DNA of 48,282 bases from positions 1-48,282 of IMG/VR virus record IMGVR_UViG_3300042449_001003; one strand, given 5' to 3'. Positions 18,155-26,639 of the stretch are shown one piece after another. This stretch comes from a virus. Made by a program: the position numbers and the translations under genes. The notes under the pieces were generated by a model. The model ran no database searches. It was not told where the DNA came from and was given only the letters and a program-made list of their open reading frames with translations. Numbering within the stretch: the stretch's first letter is position 1; every line of letters begins with the position of its first letter.

Positions 18155-19179
18155 CCGGCCTTTTGTTTCGCGATCTTGAATCGTATCAGGTGGTGATCCT
18201 CGGCAGCGAAGAAGTCAGGCAGGCGGGCGCATTGGAACTCATAGACCATTTGCCGAGCCTGCTCCCGAGAGACGCCGTCACGGCGGGCTATGGTCAAAGC
18301 GAGTCCATTGAAGGCGTTGCTCGGCTTCTCGCCGGGGTATTGCCAGCGACCCGGAGGCACTCTGGAGATGTCCATCTCTCGGAAGGTTGGCTCTGAAGAG
18401 GGGATGGTGACGGCTGGACGGAGGCCGATGGCTGGGAGATGAACGTCTCCCTTGGCGACGTGCTGGACTTCAGGAAGGCCAGGAGCCTGGGGGAAGATGC
18501 AGTCTGGGAAGACGAGGCTTGTCTCTTGGATTCGTGGGTGTTTGAGTCCCTCAGCGATGGCTCCTGCGCTGCTCTGGTTTCCGATGAATAGTTCCGAGCC
18601 TGCGATCAGCTCGGCGACTTGGAGCATGTTCTCTGTTGGTTGGAAATCAACATAGCCGTAGTTCCCGCAGAACTCTCTCCATTCGTATTCCAGACCAATG
18701 AATAGCAGGTGGTGCTTGTAGTGATCGACGACCTTGTACCAAGGGAAGGTCGAGTTCCTGTATCGCCCTGTCCGGTTGATCACCACTCTGCCTTTCGATA
18801 CAGGCGATGGCTTTGCCTTCAGCCAAGCTGTCGATCCGTCAATACGTAAAGCAGTCTGCTTCACTATGCAGTAGTGGTTCAGGTGTGCCTGCATCAACGT
18901 CTCTCCGGGGGTGTAGTGCCGCAAGCTGCGGAAGTCTTCGCTCCGCCAGTCAACGGTGGTGCTTGGGTCGATCAGCCGAAACTCGGAGATATAGCTCTGA
19001 GAATCGACGAGCGGCTTTAGGAGGTCGAACATTCTCTGAGCCTGTTCTGGCGTCTTCGCTTTGGTTGTCGTCGAGGGACGGAGACCTAGCGAGTGCGGTC
19101 CGTTGGGGAGGTGCTTGAGGATGTTCAGGAGAAAAACGCAATCGCCAATATCTCCGGTGGTGGAGCAGAATAGACTCAT
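18151..19179 (-). CDS. Glycosyltransferase family 9-like (heptosyltransferase-like), 342 aa
   Basis: The ATG at 19179, two bases after the radical SAM stop, starts MSLFCSTTGDIGDCVFLLN. GDIGD followed by a hydrophobic helix matches the N-terminal donor loop of ADP-heptose-type GT9 enzymes, and ELIAGSELFIGNQSSAGAIA matches their C-terminal donor-binding segment. GT9 enzymes transfer heptose or related sugars to lipopolysaccharide cores. Here the substrate is unknown, and the cluster could decorate host surface glycan or virion proteins. About 340 residues is the usual length. The longer upstream reading frame overlaps the radical SAM gene and is unlikely. Confidence 0.7.
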   Translation of the reverse strand: MSLFCSTTGDIGDCVFLLNILKHLPNGPHSLGLRPSTTTKAKTPEQAQRMFDLLKPLVDSQSYISEFRLIDPSTTVDWRSEDFRSLRHYTPGETLMQAHLNHYCIVKQTALRIDGSTAWLKAKPSPVSKGRVVINRTGRYRNSTFPWYKVVDHYKHHLLFIGLEYEWREFCGNYGYVDFQPTENMLQVAELIAGSELFIGNQSSAGAIAEGLKHPRIQETSLVFPDCIFPQAPGLPEVQHVAKGDVHLPAIGLRPAVTIPSSEPTFREMDISRVPPGRWQYPGEKPSNAFNGLALTIARRDGVSREQARQMVYEFQCARLPDFFAAEDHHLIRFKIAKQKAG

Positions 19180-19181
19180 GG

Positions 19182-20360
19182 CTACACAAAGTTGACGTGG
19201 TCGATGTTTCCTTCTGGAAGCGGAGTCTCGGCTCCGTTCACTATGGCATTGATCAGGTCCACTTGATCGGCGAACACACAACCAGGACAGATGTTGTCGG
19301 GCATCTGATACTTCTCAGGATGCTGCATGAGGTCCCCCACCTTGTCTCCTGTGCAGATGCGCCACTCAGAATTGAACTTGTGACCTGCTGTTCGATTGAG
19401 CACCACGCTGTCGCAGGCATAGACCCATCCGTCTGCATTCAAGCATGGACGTGTCAGCACCTTGAAGCACTTCTTCGGCTGGCGCGGTGGTTTGTTCTGT
19501 GAGAAGACGACCTGCGGGTCAATCCGATCAGCCATTCCTTGCAGGAGAGCGTGGCGCTGCGGGATGCGCTCAGGCTGCAAGCAGTTGGTGAGTAGTCGAA
19601 CGTAGCGAGGTCGGTGCTTCTCGACGTACTCTTTGATCCTTGACTCTATCCAAGGGAGACGCTCTTCAGCATCGACGAACCGACCTCCTGGAGTCTTCAC
19701 GTCCTCGGGAGTGCTAACCCAGCCGTGTTTGTGAGTGGGTTCCTCGTAGCTGTCCGACATGATCCAGGAGAAACCAAGAGCGGTCTTGGTCGGGTCAAAG
19801 TCAGGCACATAGACTTCCTGCTCTTTGTGGTTGTGATCCAGCCCCGCCATGGAGATGCGGCACCACGTCAGCTTGTCGAGGTTCTCAGGTTTCAGGTTCT
19901 TCCAAGAGAAACGAACGGTGGCTACTGACCCATCTTCACGCACGATCTTTGGGTAGCCTATCAAAGGCATCCCGTTCGTGATCATCGCCACCTCCAGACC
20001 AAAATGGTCGTGTGCCAGTTCGATCAGGTCATTGATGCCTTTGCCTGTCTCCTTGCATCGGTAGATGAGTGGGTTTCCACCCCCCGAGAACGTGACAGAC
20101 TTCAGTCCAAGGGGCACAAGCTGACCGAGGAACTCTTCGATCTGGGAGAACCGCAGCACGTCACCCACACGCTCGCCAACTGAGCAGAAGGAGCACTTGG
20201 CATTGCAGACATCGGTCGGGGCCACCCAGCAGGAGATGGGCATCCCTTTACCGTCACGGAGGGCTTGCATCGCTTCCTGATGGTGGAATAGCTTGGCTCC
20301 GGTCGAGGTGAAGGACGTGTCGAGTTCTGGCTTTTCAGCGATGGAGGAAGGTAGTCTCAT
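19182..20360 (-). CDS. Radical SAM protein with C-terminal Cys cluster, 392 aa
   Basis: The motif CNAKCSFC (residues about 52-59, CX3CX2C) binds the radical SAM 4Fe-4S cluster, and VTFSGGGNPL fits the GGE-like SAM-binding strand. The C-terminal part holds further cysteines (CFKVLTRPC, CDS, ICTGD, ICPGC) arranged like a SPASM-type auxiliary cluster region. Radical SAM enzymes of this build modify peptides, proteins or sugars by hydrogen abstraction. It overlaps the upstream methyltransferase by 4 nt and is followed 2 nt later by the GT9-like gene, so it works inside the surface-chemistry operon. Substrate unknown. Confidence 0.8.
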   Translation of the reverse strand: MRLPSSIAEKPELDTSFTSTGAKLFHHQEAMQALRDGKGMPISCWVAPTDVCNAKCSFCSVGERVGDVLRFSQIEEFLGQLVPLGLKSVTFSGGGNPLIYRCKETGKGINDLIELAHDHFGLEVAMITNGMPLIGYPKIVREDGSVATVRFSWKNLKPENLDKLTWCRISMAGLDHNHKEQEVYVPDFDPTKTALGFSWIMSDSYEEPTHKHGWVSTPEDVKTPGGRFVDAEERLPWIESRIKEYVEKHRPRYVRLLTNCLQPERIPQRHALLQGMADRIDPQVVFSQNKPPRQPKKCFKVLTRPCLNADGWVYACDSVVLNRTAGHKFNSEWRICTGDKVGDLMQHPEKYQMPDNICPGCVFADQVDLINAIVNGAETPLPEGNIDHVNFV

Positions 20361-20965
20361 AGCGGTTTAGTAGCAGACATTACCAATGAGAAAAGAGGAC
20401 GGTTCAAGTTCTGACGGATGACACCTTCCACTTCATTCAGGACTGGTGATTCTGGGAGAGTGCGCTTCACGTTCTCGTCCTTGAACCCAGCGCGTATCAG
20501 GTAGGCCCACAGTGAGTCCTCCGTCAAAATGCCGAAATGCTCGTTGAACCAGAGCGCACAGGTAAAGAAGTTCGGATCTGGATGTTCTGGAGACATCGGC
20601 TCTCCAAACAGCTCGACGCAGTTCTCTTTGGTGTCCTGATGATACACTTTTCGGAAATAACTGGCGTCGGGGACACTCACCACTAATACCCCTCCGGGAC
20701 GCAGAACACGAAGGCACTCCTTCATAATTGTCACGGCGTCTTGGCAGTGGAAATGCTCGAAGAAGTGACTCGCGAGGATACCCGCGAAGGTGTTGTCGTT
20801 GAAAGGGAGTCGTCCTTTTGAAACGTCGTGGTTCACATAGTTTCCTTCCGCATCAAGATTGGTCCTCTCAGGAGTCCCCGGCTTCAGAAACGAGTGAAGG
20901 TTGTCAAGATTGAGGAAAGGCTTTTGGAGACGAGGGTACCCGCAGCCAAGATTGAGTATCTTCAT
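20357..20965 (-). CDS. Class I SAM-dependent methyltransferase, 202 aa
   Basis: Motif I appears as ILNLGCGYP at the very N-terminus. A later strand pair with FAGILASHFFEHF and LRVLRPGGVLVVSVPDA matches the methyltransferase-11 pattern (post-motif acidic/aromatic segment, then RPGG). It probably methylates a small molecule or sugar. Start and stop both overlap neighbours by 4 nt, so it is translationally coupled in the operon. Fold confident, substrate unknown. Confidence 0.8.
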   Translation of the reverse strand: MKILNLGCGYPRLQKPFLNLDNLHSFLKPGTPERTNLDAEGNYVNHDVSKGRLPFNDNTFAGILASHFFEHFHCQDAVTIMKECLRVLRPGGVLVVSVPDASYFRKVYHQDTKENCVELFGEPMSPEHPDPNFFTCALWFNEHFGILTEDSLWAYLIRAGFKDENVKRTLPESPVLNEVEGVIRQNLNRPLFSLVMSATKPL

Positions 20966-21693
20966 AGCGGCATGTCGTGTTGAGTTTGGTCGTAGAGCGA
21001 GCCGTAGTGCAATCCAGTCGCCTTCTCCGCTTCCTCGAAGTGAGCCCGTTGCTCTTCGAGACTGAGAGGACGAAGATCGACGCCAGGGTTCGGCAGAGGA
21101 AGCTCTTGGGAGAATGTGATCAGACGACGAGGCTGACGCTTCAGGAAGATGGTCAGACCATTGTCTGAGTGGATGTCCACCACGTCCCAGCCTTTCTTCT
21201 CGTACTTCTTTCGGTTCTCTTCCACGAAGAGGCGAGGCCCGACACAGTTCTCGGTGTCGTCGAGAGCGATGAGGTAAGCTCCCCGTTCGACAGCCATGTT
21301 GAACTCAAGATCGACCGTTTTATAGTCGTGCCATGAATCTAGGTAGGCACTAGTAACTACCTCAGGCCACACTACTTCATTGGACTTACCGTCAAGGAGA
21401 GTCACCCACTCACGAACCCCAAGAGTAGTCAGGTTCTCTTCCGCGTGCTGTTTTGGCGTCTTTCCATTCAAAATGTGAGCGTGTTCCGTGAGACTCCATG
21501 AATCTATCCCATAGACCCGACCAAGGTTGTTTTCCTGCATAGCTTTCGCTGCCCAAGCTGTGCTCAGGCCTCGATAAACTCCGCACTCAACATGAGACGT
21601 GGACTTCAAAGAGCGCAGAAGTGCATGAAGGATGCGGGGATGGTTATAATTCCATGTCGCGAAAACGCGATCTACTTCGGTGTAAAAGCTCAT
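20962..21693 (-). CDS. Methyltransferase of the TylF/CmcI-like (type 24) kind, 243 aa
   Basis: Contains HVECGVYRGLSTAWAA (SAM-binding motif I in the ExGxYxG style), GRVYGIDSWSL (motif II Asp) and a later DLEFNMAVERGAYLIALDDT strand, as in the family of sugar or macrolide O-methyltransferases and related proteins. About 50 extra residues at the C-terminus have no recognised role. The start overlaps the homing endonuclease stop and the stop overlaps the next methyltransferase. Likely a sugar O-methyltransferase in the glycan pathway; substrate inferred. Confidence 0.65.
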   Translation of the reverse strand: MSFYTEVDRVFATWNYNHPRILHALLRSLKSTSHVECGVYRGLSTAWAAKAMQENNLGRVYGIDSWSLTEHAHILNGKTPKQHAEENLTTLGVREWVTLLDGKSNEVVWPEVVTSAYLDSWHDYKTVDLEFNMAVERGAYLIALDDTENCVGPRLFVEENRKKYEKKGWDVVDIHSDNGLTIFLKRQPRRLITFSQELPLPNPGVDLRPLSLEEQRAHFEEAEKATGLHYGSLYDQTQHDMPL

Positions 21694-22484
21694 ATTCTTT
21701 GGGCGCGTTTTTGAAGGGGTTTTAAAAACACTTCTTCTAAGGTTTTGTATTTTTTCATCCGTGCTCTAACACTAGCGGCAGTTAGTCCGTAACGTTCGGC
21801 CATTTCGGACAGGCAGCAAGTATGACCTCGGAAAGTCACCAATATGTTCACGGATCTATTCCTAGCCTCCTCTTTAGCTGTTGCCCAACGCACATTTCCC
21901 GGTTCATAGTTCTTCTCATTGTCGATTCGATCAATCGCTGCCTTGTCAGAAGGGCGTCTTCCTACATGAGCTAAAAAGGCTTCAAATTTTGTGCCTCCCC
22001 CGCGCCATTCTTCAGCTACCTGAATACCTTTACCCCCGTAGTATTGGTAGTTTGAGGCTTTTGGGTTATGACACCTGTTAATCATAGCCATAAGGGTTCG
22101 GTACTCTACGGTGGGACCACGTACCGTTTCCCCGTGCGTCGGTTCTTTCCACACTACACAGTCCAAGCAAGACTTTACTGTCTTCAGATTGCCTGCCGAA
22201 ATTTGTCTGAAATTACCACACTCGCACTTACCTAGCCAGACTCCTCCTTTTTTCGGATGCATGAAAAGAAGGTTTTCAATTTTCAGCTTCCCATGAATCT
22301 CTCCGGTATGATCTTTAAAACGATGAGATTTTCCTTTTCCTTTGATCCATCCGTGTTTCGATGGAATAGCGTACAAAGCGTCTTGCATGGTGATAACATG
22401 TTGGATGTTAAGCGGAGGTGACTCAGTAGCATGAGTCACCTCCGCGCTATTACATAACATGAGTGCCAAGCGAATCAAGATCAT
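21690..22484 (-). CDS. Homing-type endonuclease (EDxHD/HNH-like), up to 264 aa
   Basis: The core matches a widespread free-standing phage endonuclease pattern: YRTLMAMINRCHNPKASNY, YYGGKGIQVAEEW, AAIDRIDNEKNYEPGNVRW, ATAKEEARN. Upstream of it CECGNF...KSCLDCV looks like a zinc ribbon, and the C-terminal part carries a helix-turn-helix (LSEMAERYGLTAASVRARM). Such enzymes cut DNA lacking the gene and spread it. It sits inside an otherwise metabolic operon, as expected for an insertion. The ATG at 22484 overlaps the upstream stop; an alternative start is the ATG at 22388, which would leave a 14-bp hairpin in the leader. Start uncertain, family fairly sure. Confidence 0.7.
   Translation of the reverse strand: MILIRLALMLCNSAEVTHATESPPLNIQHVITMQDALYAIPSKHGWIKGKGKSHRFKDHTGEIHGKLKIENLLFMHPKKGGVWLGKCECGNFRQISAGNLKTVKSCLDCVVWKEPTHGETVRGPTVEYRTLMAMINRCHNPKASNYQYYGGKGIQVAEEWRGGGTKFEAFLAHVGRRPSDKAAIDRIDNEKNYEPGNVRWATAKEEARNRSVNILVTFRGHTCCLSEMAERYGLTAASVRARMKKYKTLEEVFLKPLQKRAQRI
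22412..22445 (-). promoter_or_regulatory. 14-bp perfect inverted repeat at the endonuclease 5' end
   Basis: GCGGAGGTGACTCA (22412-22425) pairs perfectly with TGAGTCACCTCCGC (22432-22445) around a 6-nt loop. Both arms on the minus-strand RNA involve GGAGGTGA or its complement, which is a perfect Shine-Dalgarno core. It could be a translation-control hairpin or a terminator-like structure inherited with the mobile gene. No U-run follows it in the minus direction, which disfavours a plain intrinsic terminator. Confidence 0.6.
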
Positions 22485-23257
22485 TTTGGTTCATTAAATC
22501 CTGTCTTACTCCACATATTCTCGGTGCCAGCTTTGTCCAGACGTTCATAGGTTTGGATCGCTAGTTTCCGGCCTTCTGGGTCGGCTTTTTTCGCCCAGAA
22601 ATGGTGGTGGTCGATGAAGGGTCCGCCGTGCTCGTCTCCGGTTCCCCAGCTTGGTTCAGCCCAAGTTCTCGAATCGAGGATCTTTTCGTGCATCTTGACC
22701 GTAGGATCATAGAAGATGAATGGGATGTTTCGGACGAGCCTCAACTGCCAGTCCGTGATCAGGTGCCAGTTCTGGCAAGGTTTCGTGAAGTCGCCTGGAG
22801 CGCCGAACCAGTGGCGGCGGGACAGACGATAGGCGTTCTTGGAGCCTGACTGCCGCAGCGCGTCTTTGAGCATCGTTCCTTGCGGGTGCGATGGGTTCAA
22901 CATCTCGACCTTGAGATCAGGATTCTTCACCTGCGGGTAGCCTTCTGTGCCGTGACAGCGGACAAGCGGAGGATTCTCAGCAAAGCGTTCATCCGCGTCG
23001 AGGATGAGCACCCACTCGGCGTTGGACTCGCGGATACATCTGGAGCGAACCACGCCGTATCCCGAGTCGATCTTGGTGTGGACGAGCCGCACCCCGGCTT
23101 TCTCAACGAGTGCGATGGACTCGTCATCTGGCGGGGCGTCGGACGGTGGGGAGGAGACCATCACCACGTCGTCGAAGAACCCTGAAGTCGCCATTTCAAG
23201 GAAGCCGGGAAGGGCGAAAGGTTCCCTGAAAAAGTTACAGGCTAGACCTAAACTCAT
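22481..23257 (-). CDS. Glycosyltransferase family 2-like protein, 258 aa
   Basis: Starts with a GT-A-like fold (FREPFALPGFLEMATSGFFDDVVMV), reaches RSRCIRESNAEWVLILDADERF at about residues 72-93, where DADE is the classic DXD-like metal site, and ends with HHFWAKKADPEGRK. Expected to transfer a sugar from a nucleotide sugar. Overlaps the methyltransferase upstream and the endonuclease downstream by 4 nt each, so before the endonuclease arrived the next gene was probably the type-24 methyltransferase. Donor and acceptor unknown. Confidence 0.75.
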   Translation of the reverse strand: MSLGLACNFFREPFALPGFLEMATSGFFDDVVMVSSPPSDAPPDDESIALVEKAGVRLVHTKIDSGYGVVRSRCIRESNAEWVLILDADERFAENPPLVRCHGTEGYPQVKNPDLKVEMLNPSHPQGTMLKDALRQSGSKNAYRLSRRHWFGAPGDFTKPCQNWHLITDWQLRLVRNIPFIFYDPTVKMHEKILDSRTWAEPSWGTGDEHGGPFIDHHHFWAKKADPEGRKLAIQTYERLDKAGTENMWSKTGFNEPK

Positions 23258-23895
23258 ACATGCACCCTCCGCACCGTGAGGAACCCATAGCTCTTCGGAT
23301 ACTTGAAACAGTTCGGCTTGACGACAGGAGCCTCGTAGCCGCCGCTGACGACGAAATTCTTATCGAACCGTTGAAGGAACTCGATCCAGTCCGGCAGCGT
23401 CCAGCGGATGACATGGGTGGAGTCCTGCTCATCGACCGGACAGTTGTAGGTGCCTCCGCGAGTGACTGCCAAGGGAACGATGATGTAGAGCTGCTTGCGG
23501 CAGGATCGTAGCAGCGAAGCCACGATGTCGGTCAGCGTGTCCACTTCGATGTGCTCGAACACATCTTTGGCAATGATGTGGTCCCAAGCCATCGGTGAGG
23601 TGTTCAAGGTGTTGCTGACGAAACTCTTCACGCCTTCATCGCAGTTGGCGATAGCCCACTCAGATAGGTCGTAGCCGTGTGCCTGGATTCCTTGCATACG
23701 CAGGGCTTTCACGGTGTAGCCGCGAGCACATCCGAAGTCCAAAACGACATCGTCGCTGCGGATGCCTAGCATCCACTTCAACTGGAGCGCCATCGGCAGC
23801 GTCTTGTCGGGCAGCCAGTGGTAGTTTTCGTAGTTAGACAGGCCGAACTTGGGTCCGTTCAGATAGTAGTCTTCAGAGTAGGGGTGGTTGGGCAT
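23254..23895 (-). CDS. Class I SAM-dependent methyltransferase, 213 aa
   Basis: Motif I VVLDFGCARGYTVKALRMQG with the motif II acid in AHGYDLSEWAI, and MAWDHIIAKDVFEHI as the post-motif strand, typical of small-molecule or sugar methyltransferases. First gene of the leftward surface-chemistry operon. The ATG is 9 nt downstream of a probable -10 box and has no Shine-Dalgarno. The stop overlaps the glycosyltransferase start by 4 nt. Enzyme class sure, substrate unknown. Confidence 0.8.
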   Translation of the reverse strand: MPNHPYSEDYYLNGPKFGLSNYENYHWLPDKTLPMALQLKWMLGIRSDDVVLDFGCARGYTVKALRMQGIQAHGYDLSEWAIANCDEGVKSFVSNTLNTSPMAWDHIIAKDVFEHIEVDTLTDIVASLLRSCRKQLYIIVPLAVTRGGTYNCPVDEQDSTHVIRWTLPDWIEFLQRFDKNFVVSGGYEAPVVKPNCFKYPKSYGFLTVRRVHV

Positions 23896-23904
23896 GTGTT
23901 TTTC

Positions 23905-23933
23905 AGGTTATCGAATCTTTTCTACTACGTCAA
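23905..23933 (-). promoter_or_regulatory. Promoter with embedded operator for the surface-chemistry operon
   Basis: On the minus strand TTGACG (23933-23928) and TAACCT (23910-23905) are 17 bp apart. The operator-like ATTCGATAACCTGAAA (23916-23901) overlaps the -10 box, with one outer base off the TTTC-N8-GAAA form. The start codon follows 9 nt after the -10 box. It lies in the 40-bp gap after the large terminase gene. Confidence 0.5.
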
Positions 23934-23935
23934 CT

Positions 23936-25849
23936 CTATTCTCCCCAAGCTGCCTCTTTTCCGTTTCCAGCCCATCCAGCGTCGGCGAGCAGGCCGTCTC
24001 GGAACGTGGGTTTGGGTGGTGGGGGTGGCTCCCACCAAGGGCGTTGCGGACCAACGGGTTTCACCTGTTGCGCGGCTCGGGCTGCGGCGACGAACCGATG
24101 ACGGCGACGGCAAATCTCGATCAGTCCTACCCAGGAGTCGGCACGGTCGGGACTGTGACCGCTGGTGCGTTTCTTCATGTCCTCCTTGGGCTCGACGCAG
24201 ACCTTGCTGCCTCGCTCCGTGTAGGTGCGTTCGCACATCTCGACCATGGTGGCTGCGTCCAAGCCTCGGATTTGCCCACTCGCGACGAACTCCTTGCCGA
24301 CATACCACAACTCGGAGACTCGGTTCGTGAATCGGTCCTTGCCTTTCCGTTTGTCTGTGGCACTCACAATCATGTCACTGGCGGCTCCTGAGAAGGACAC
24401 CAACTGGAACCCATGGCCCATCTTCATCGCCATGATGGTCGAGAACGGATCACCACCACCTGTGGCATCGACACCTCGGTCGGGCACCGCGACGTTGCGT
24501 TTCTCACACTCGGCGATGAACAGTTCCGCTAGTTGCTCGTTTCGGTCCTTGGTCTTGTGCCGAGCGTCCACCTGTTTCATCAGGTCGAGGGTGTCGGTCT
24601 TGAAAAGGATCTGGCGGTTTGCTCCATTGATCTGTGCGATTCCGAACAACCCGAAACTGGCGGCTGCCGCGTCCCCACCTTTGGAGAATGACGGATCAAG
24701 GAACGCGACGGGCGTTGGGCGAACGAGCCACTGGTTGACTCCTTGAGCGCAGAGGTTCTTGGTCAGTTCCGGCTCGGAATAGATGGTATCCGTTGCTCCT
24801 GTCGGACAGGGGAAGCTCTTCACCATTCGGTAGTAGCCTGGGGACTTGGGTCCGAAGCGGGCTTTGATCTCATCGAGACCTTCCTGAGTCAGCAGCCCAG
24901 GGTAAACTGTTCTGCCCGCTCGGACGTTCGGCGACAACTCCCCATCGAAACGGATGCAGAAGCCGTTGACTTTGGTCCGCCACTCGAAGGTGTTCTCGTC
25001 CACACTGTTCCATCCCTCCTCCGGCTCGCAGAAAAGTCCCATCGGGTCGAACGGAGAGCTGAAGTTGCCAGATGCCAGCATCTTGAAGCCATCATTCGCC
25101 ATCAAGTTCGAGGTGGCGTCGTAGAGGTTGTGGGTGAGCAGGGGAAGCTCGTCTGCCAGCAGCAGGAGGTTCTTGGCTTTGAAACCGATCAGGCTGCTGA
25201 CATCGTCGTTTCCTTTCCCGCCCGCCACCAGCGCGATGCCGACGAGGTCGTTGGCTTTCCCTTCGGGCGTGAGTCCTGTGATCTTCCCTGCGGAGGACAC
25301 CAGCTTCCCCGGCATCGACGGCGGCAGCTTCAAGTAGGTGTAGAGCGAGCCAAAGTAGCGAGTCGCTTCGTTCCACATTCTCTCCACTTCCCCCCAGACT
25401 CGGTTTCGAGAGTCTTTCAGGGAGGTGGAGGTGATCAATACCTTCGTGTTCTCTGGGAAGATCAGAAACATGCAGACGGCATACATCGACAGGAATGCCG
25501 ATTTACCTGAGCTTGCATGACCGGAGATCGCCATCAGCTTCTCGTTCCTGACGTTCCGAAGAATCGTCTCTGAGTAAGGATTCCAATGCCACTTGAAGGG
25601 CCAATCGTTCCTCCCGAGGACATGGTTCACGAAGAGTTTGAAGTGCTCCTCCCACGGAAGTATCTCGTTTCCTAGCAGGGTTGAGACCGTTTCGTAGTTC
25701 CGCAGGATCTCCCGCTCGATCAAAACGTCCGGCATTTGCACGATGACTTTCCCTGTTCGGGAATCGCACAGAGGCATGAACTTCACCCCATACTTCAGCC
25801 GTTTGGCGGCTTCAGGTATGGTCGGACGTTTTGGAAGAGGCTTGGTCAT
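23936..25849 (-). CDS. terL: Terminase large subunit, 637 aa
   Basis: ATPase domain with Walker A GHASSGKS at residues 110-117, a preceding adenine-binding region, and Walker B LLLLADELPLL. The C-terminal RNase H-like nuclease begins with VAFLDPSFSKGGD and continues with DATGGGDPF, giving the acidic metal-binding residues. This motor packages DNA into the prohead with the small subunit. About 640 residues is in the normal range. It overlaps the upstream DUF6378-like gene by 4 nt. The matching small subunit candidate is not adjacent but at 47667-48176. Confidence 0.9.
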   Translation of the reverse strand: MTKPLPKRPTIPEAAKRLKYGVKFMPLCDSRTGKVIVQMPDVLIEREILRNYETVSTLLGNEILPWEEHFKLFVNHVLGRNDWPFKWHWNPYSETILRNVRNEKLMAISGHASSGKSAFLSMYAVCMFLIFPENTKVLITSTSLKDSRNRVWGEVERMWNEATRYFGSLYTYLKLPPSMPGKLVSSAGKITGLTPEGKANDLVGIALVAGGKGNDDVSSLIGFKAKNLLLLADELPLLTHNLYDATSNLMANDGFKMLASGNFSSPFDPMGLFCEPEEGWNSVDENTFEWRTKVNGFCIRFDGELSPNVRAGRTVYPGLLTQEGLDEIKARFGPKSPGYYRMVKSFPCPTGATDTIYSEPELTKNLCAQGVNQWLVRPTPVAFLDPSFSKGGDAAAASFGLFGIAQINGANRQILFKTDTLDLMKQVDARHKTKDRNEQLAELFIAECEKRNVAVPDRGVDATGGGDPFSTIMAMKMGHGFQLVSFSGAASDMIVSATDKRKGKDRFTNRVSELWYVGKEFVASGQIRGLDAATMVEMCERTYTERGSKVCVEPKEDMKKRTSGHSPDRADSWVGLIEICRRRHRFVAAARAAQQVKPVGPQRPWWEPPPPPKPTFRDGLLADAGWAGNGKEAAWGE

Positions 25850-26343
25850 TCAAGTTCTGATCCTAACGCAGCGTAGCCGATGGTGTCGATCCAGTTGTCG
25901 CGTTTTTTGCTCGTCACGCTCCTCGACATTTTCAGGAGGATCATCATGGAGGCGACATCCTTGGGCGTGATCTCGACGCCTTTGTAGGCACTCCACAACT
26001 GCGCAATGCGGGTGAAACTGGCTTTGGCCTCGCCATAGTCCGCAGCGCGGTCTTTGTGGATCAGGTCACGGGCTTCTTCGAGGATGTCGGGTTGGGGTGG
26101 AGCGGGCGGGAGTTCAACCTTCACAGGGATAGCATAGTAAGCATTCGTGACTGGTATAGCTGATGAGGCTTCGTTGTCCCACCCTTTAGTGGATGACCAG
26201 AAACGTGATCCCTCTGGCAGCTTCTGCCACATGTGTGGGCCTTTATACAGTCGGTATCCGGTAGGTGGAGCCGGGCTTTGCACGTTTTCGGGAGTCACGT
26301 TGTCCCGCTGAAAGCGAGAGGTGTCATAGGTCTCTTCGGGCAT
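25846..26343 (-). CDS. DUF6378-like phage protein, 165 aa
   Basis: The C-terminal half (from about residue 85) reads ILEEARDLIHKDRAADYGEA, FTRIAQLWSAYKGVEI, DVASMMILLKMSR and DNWIDTIGYAAL, which is the pattern I associate with the DUF6378 domain common in phages. The N-terminal half is Pro-rich with aromatic residues and no recognised fold. Overlaps the terminase start by 4 nt and follows the HNH gene by 5 nt. Function unknown. Confidence 0.65.
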   Translation of the reverse strand: MPEETYDTSRFQRDNVTPENVQSPAPPTGYRLYKGPHMWQKLPEGSRFWSSTKGWDNEASSAIPVTNAYYAIPVKVELPPAPPQPDILEEARDLIHKDRAADYGEAKASFTRIAQLWSAYKGVEITPKDVASMMILLKMSRSVTSKKRDNWIDTIGYAALGSELE

Positions 26344-26348
26344 GATAG

Positions 26349-26639
26349 TTAAAATGGTTCGTTGTCTTCTTGTTCCTGCTGACGTTTCAGGTCAGCAACA
26401 GTTTTCTTTTTGTGGCATCTGTGGCGGCAGAGCAACTGGAGGTTTCCCTCCTTATGCTGGCGTCGATAAAAACTGACTCGCTGGCTGGTGTCCATAGCTC
26501 GGTGGTGGGCTGGTCCTTGGGGGATGATGCAGTCGAAGTCGAGGTCTCTGTCTGTTCCACACTCAAAGCAGGCTCCGCCGAGCTTGAACATCAGTTCAAA
26601 CCTAGCGCGTCTAGCCCACTCTTTCTGACGCTTAGCCAT
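26349..26639 (-). CDS. HNH endonuclease, 96 aa
   Basis: Start chosen at the ATG at 26639, which overlaps the upstream stop; the open frame extends further but over the previous gene. Pattern: CFECG, then LDFDCIIPQGPAHH (HNH-type first His region), then EGNLQLLCRHRCHKKKT (Asn and the second Cys/His cluster). Small HNH nucleases next to the terminase are widespread and in some phages are needed for packaging. Its position two genes from terL fits that role. Confidence 0.7.
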   Translation of the reverse strand: MAKRQKEWARRARFELMFKLGGACFECGTDRDLDFDCIIPQGPAHHRAMDTSQRVSFYRRQHKEGNLQLLCRHRCHKKKTVADLKRQQEQEDNEPF

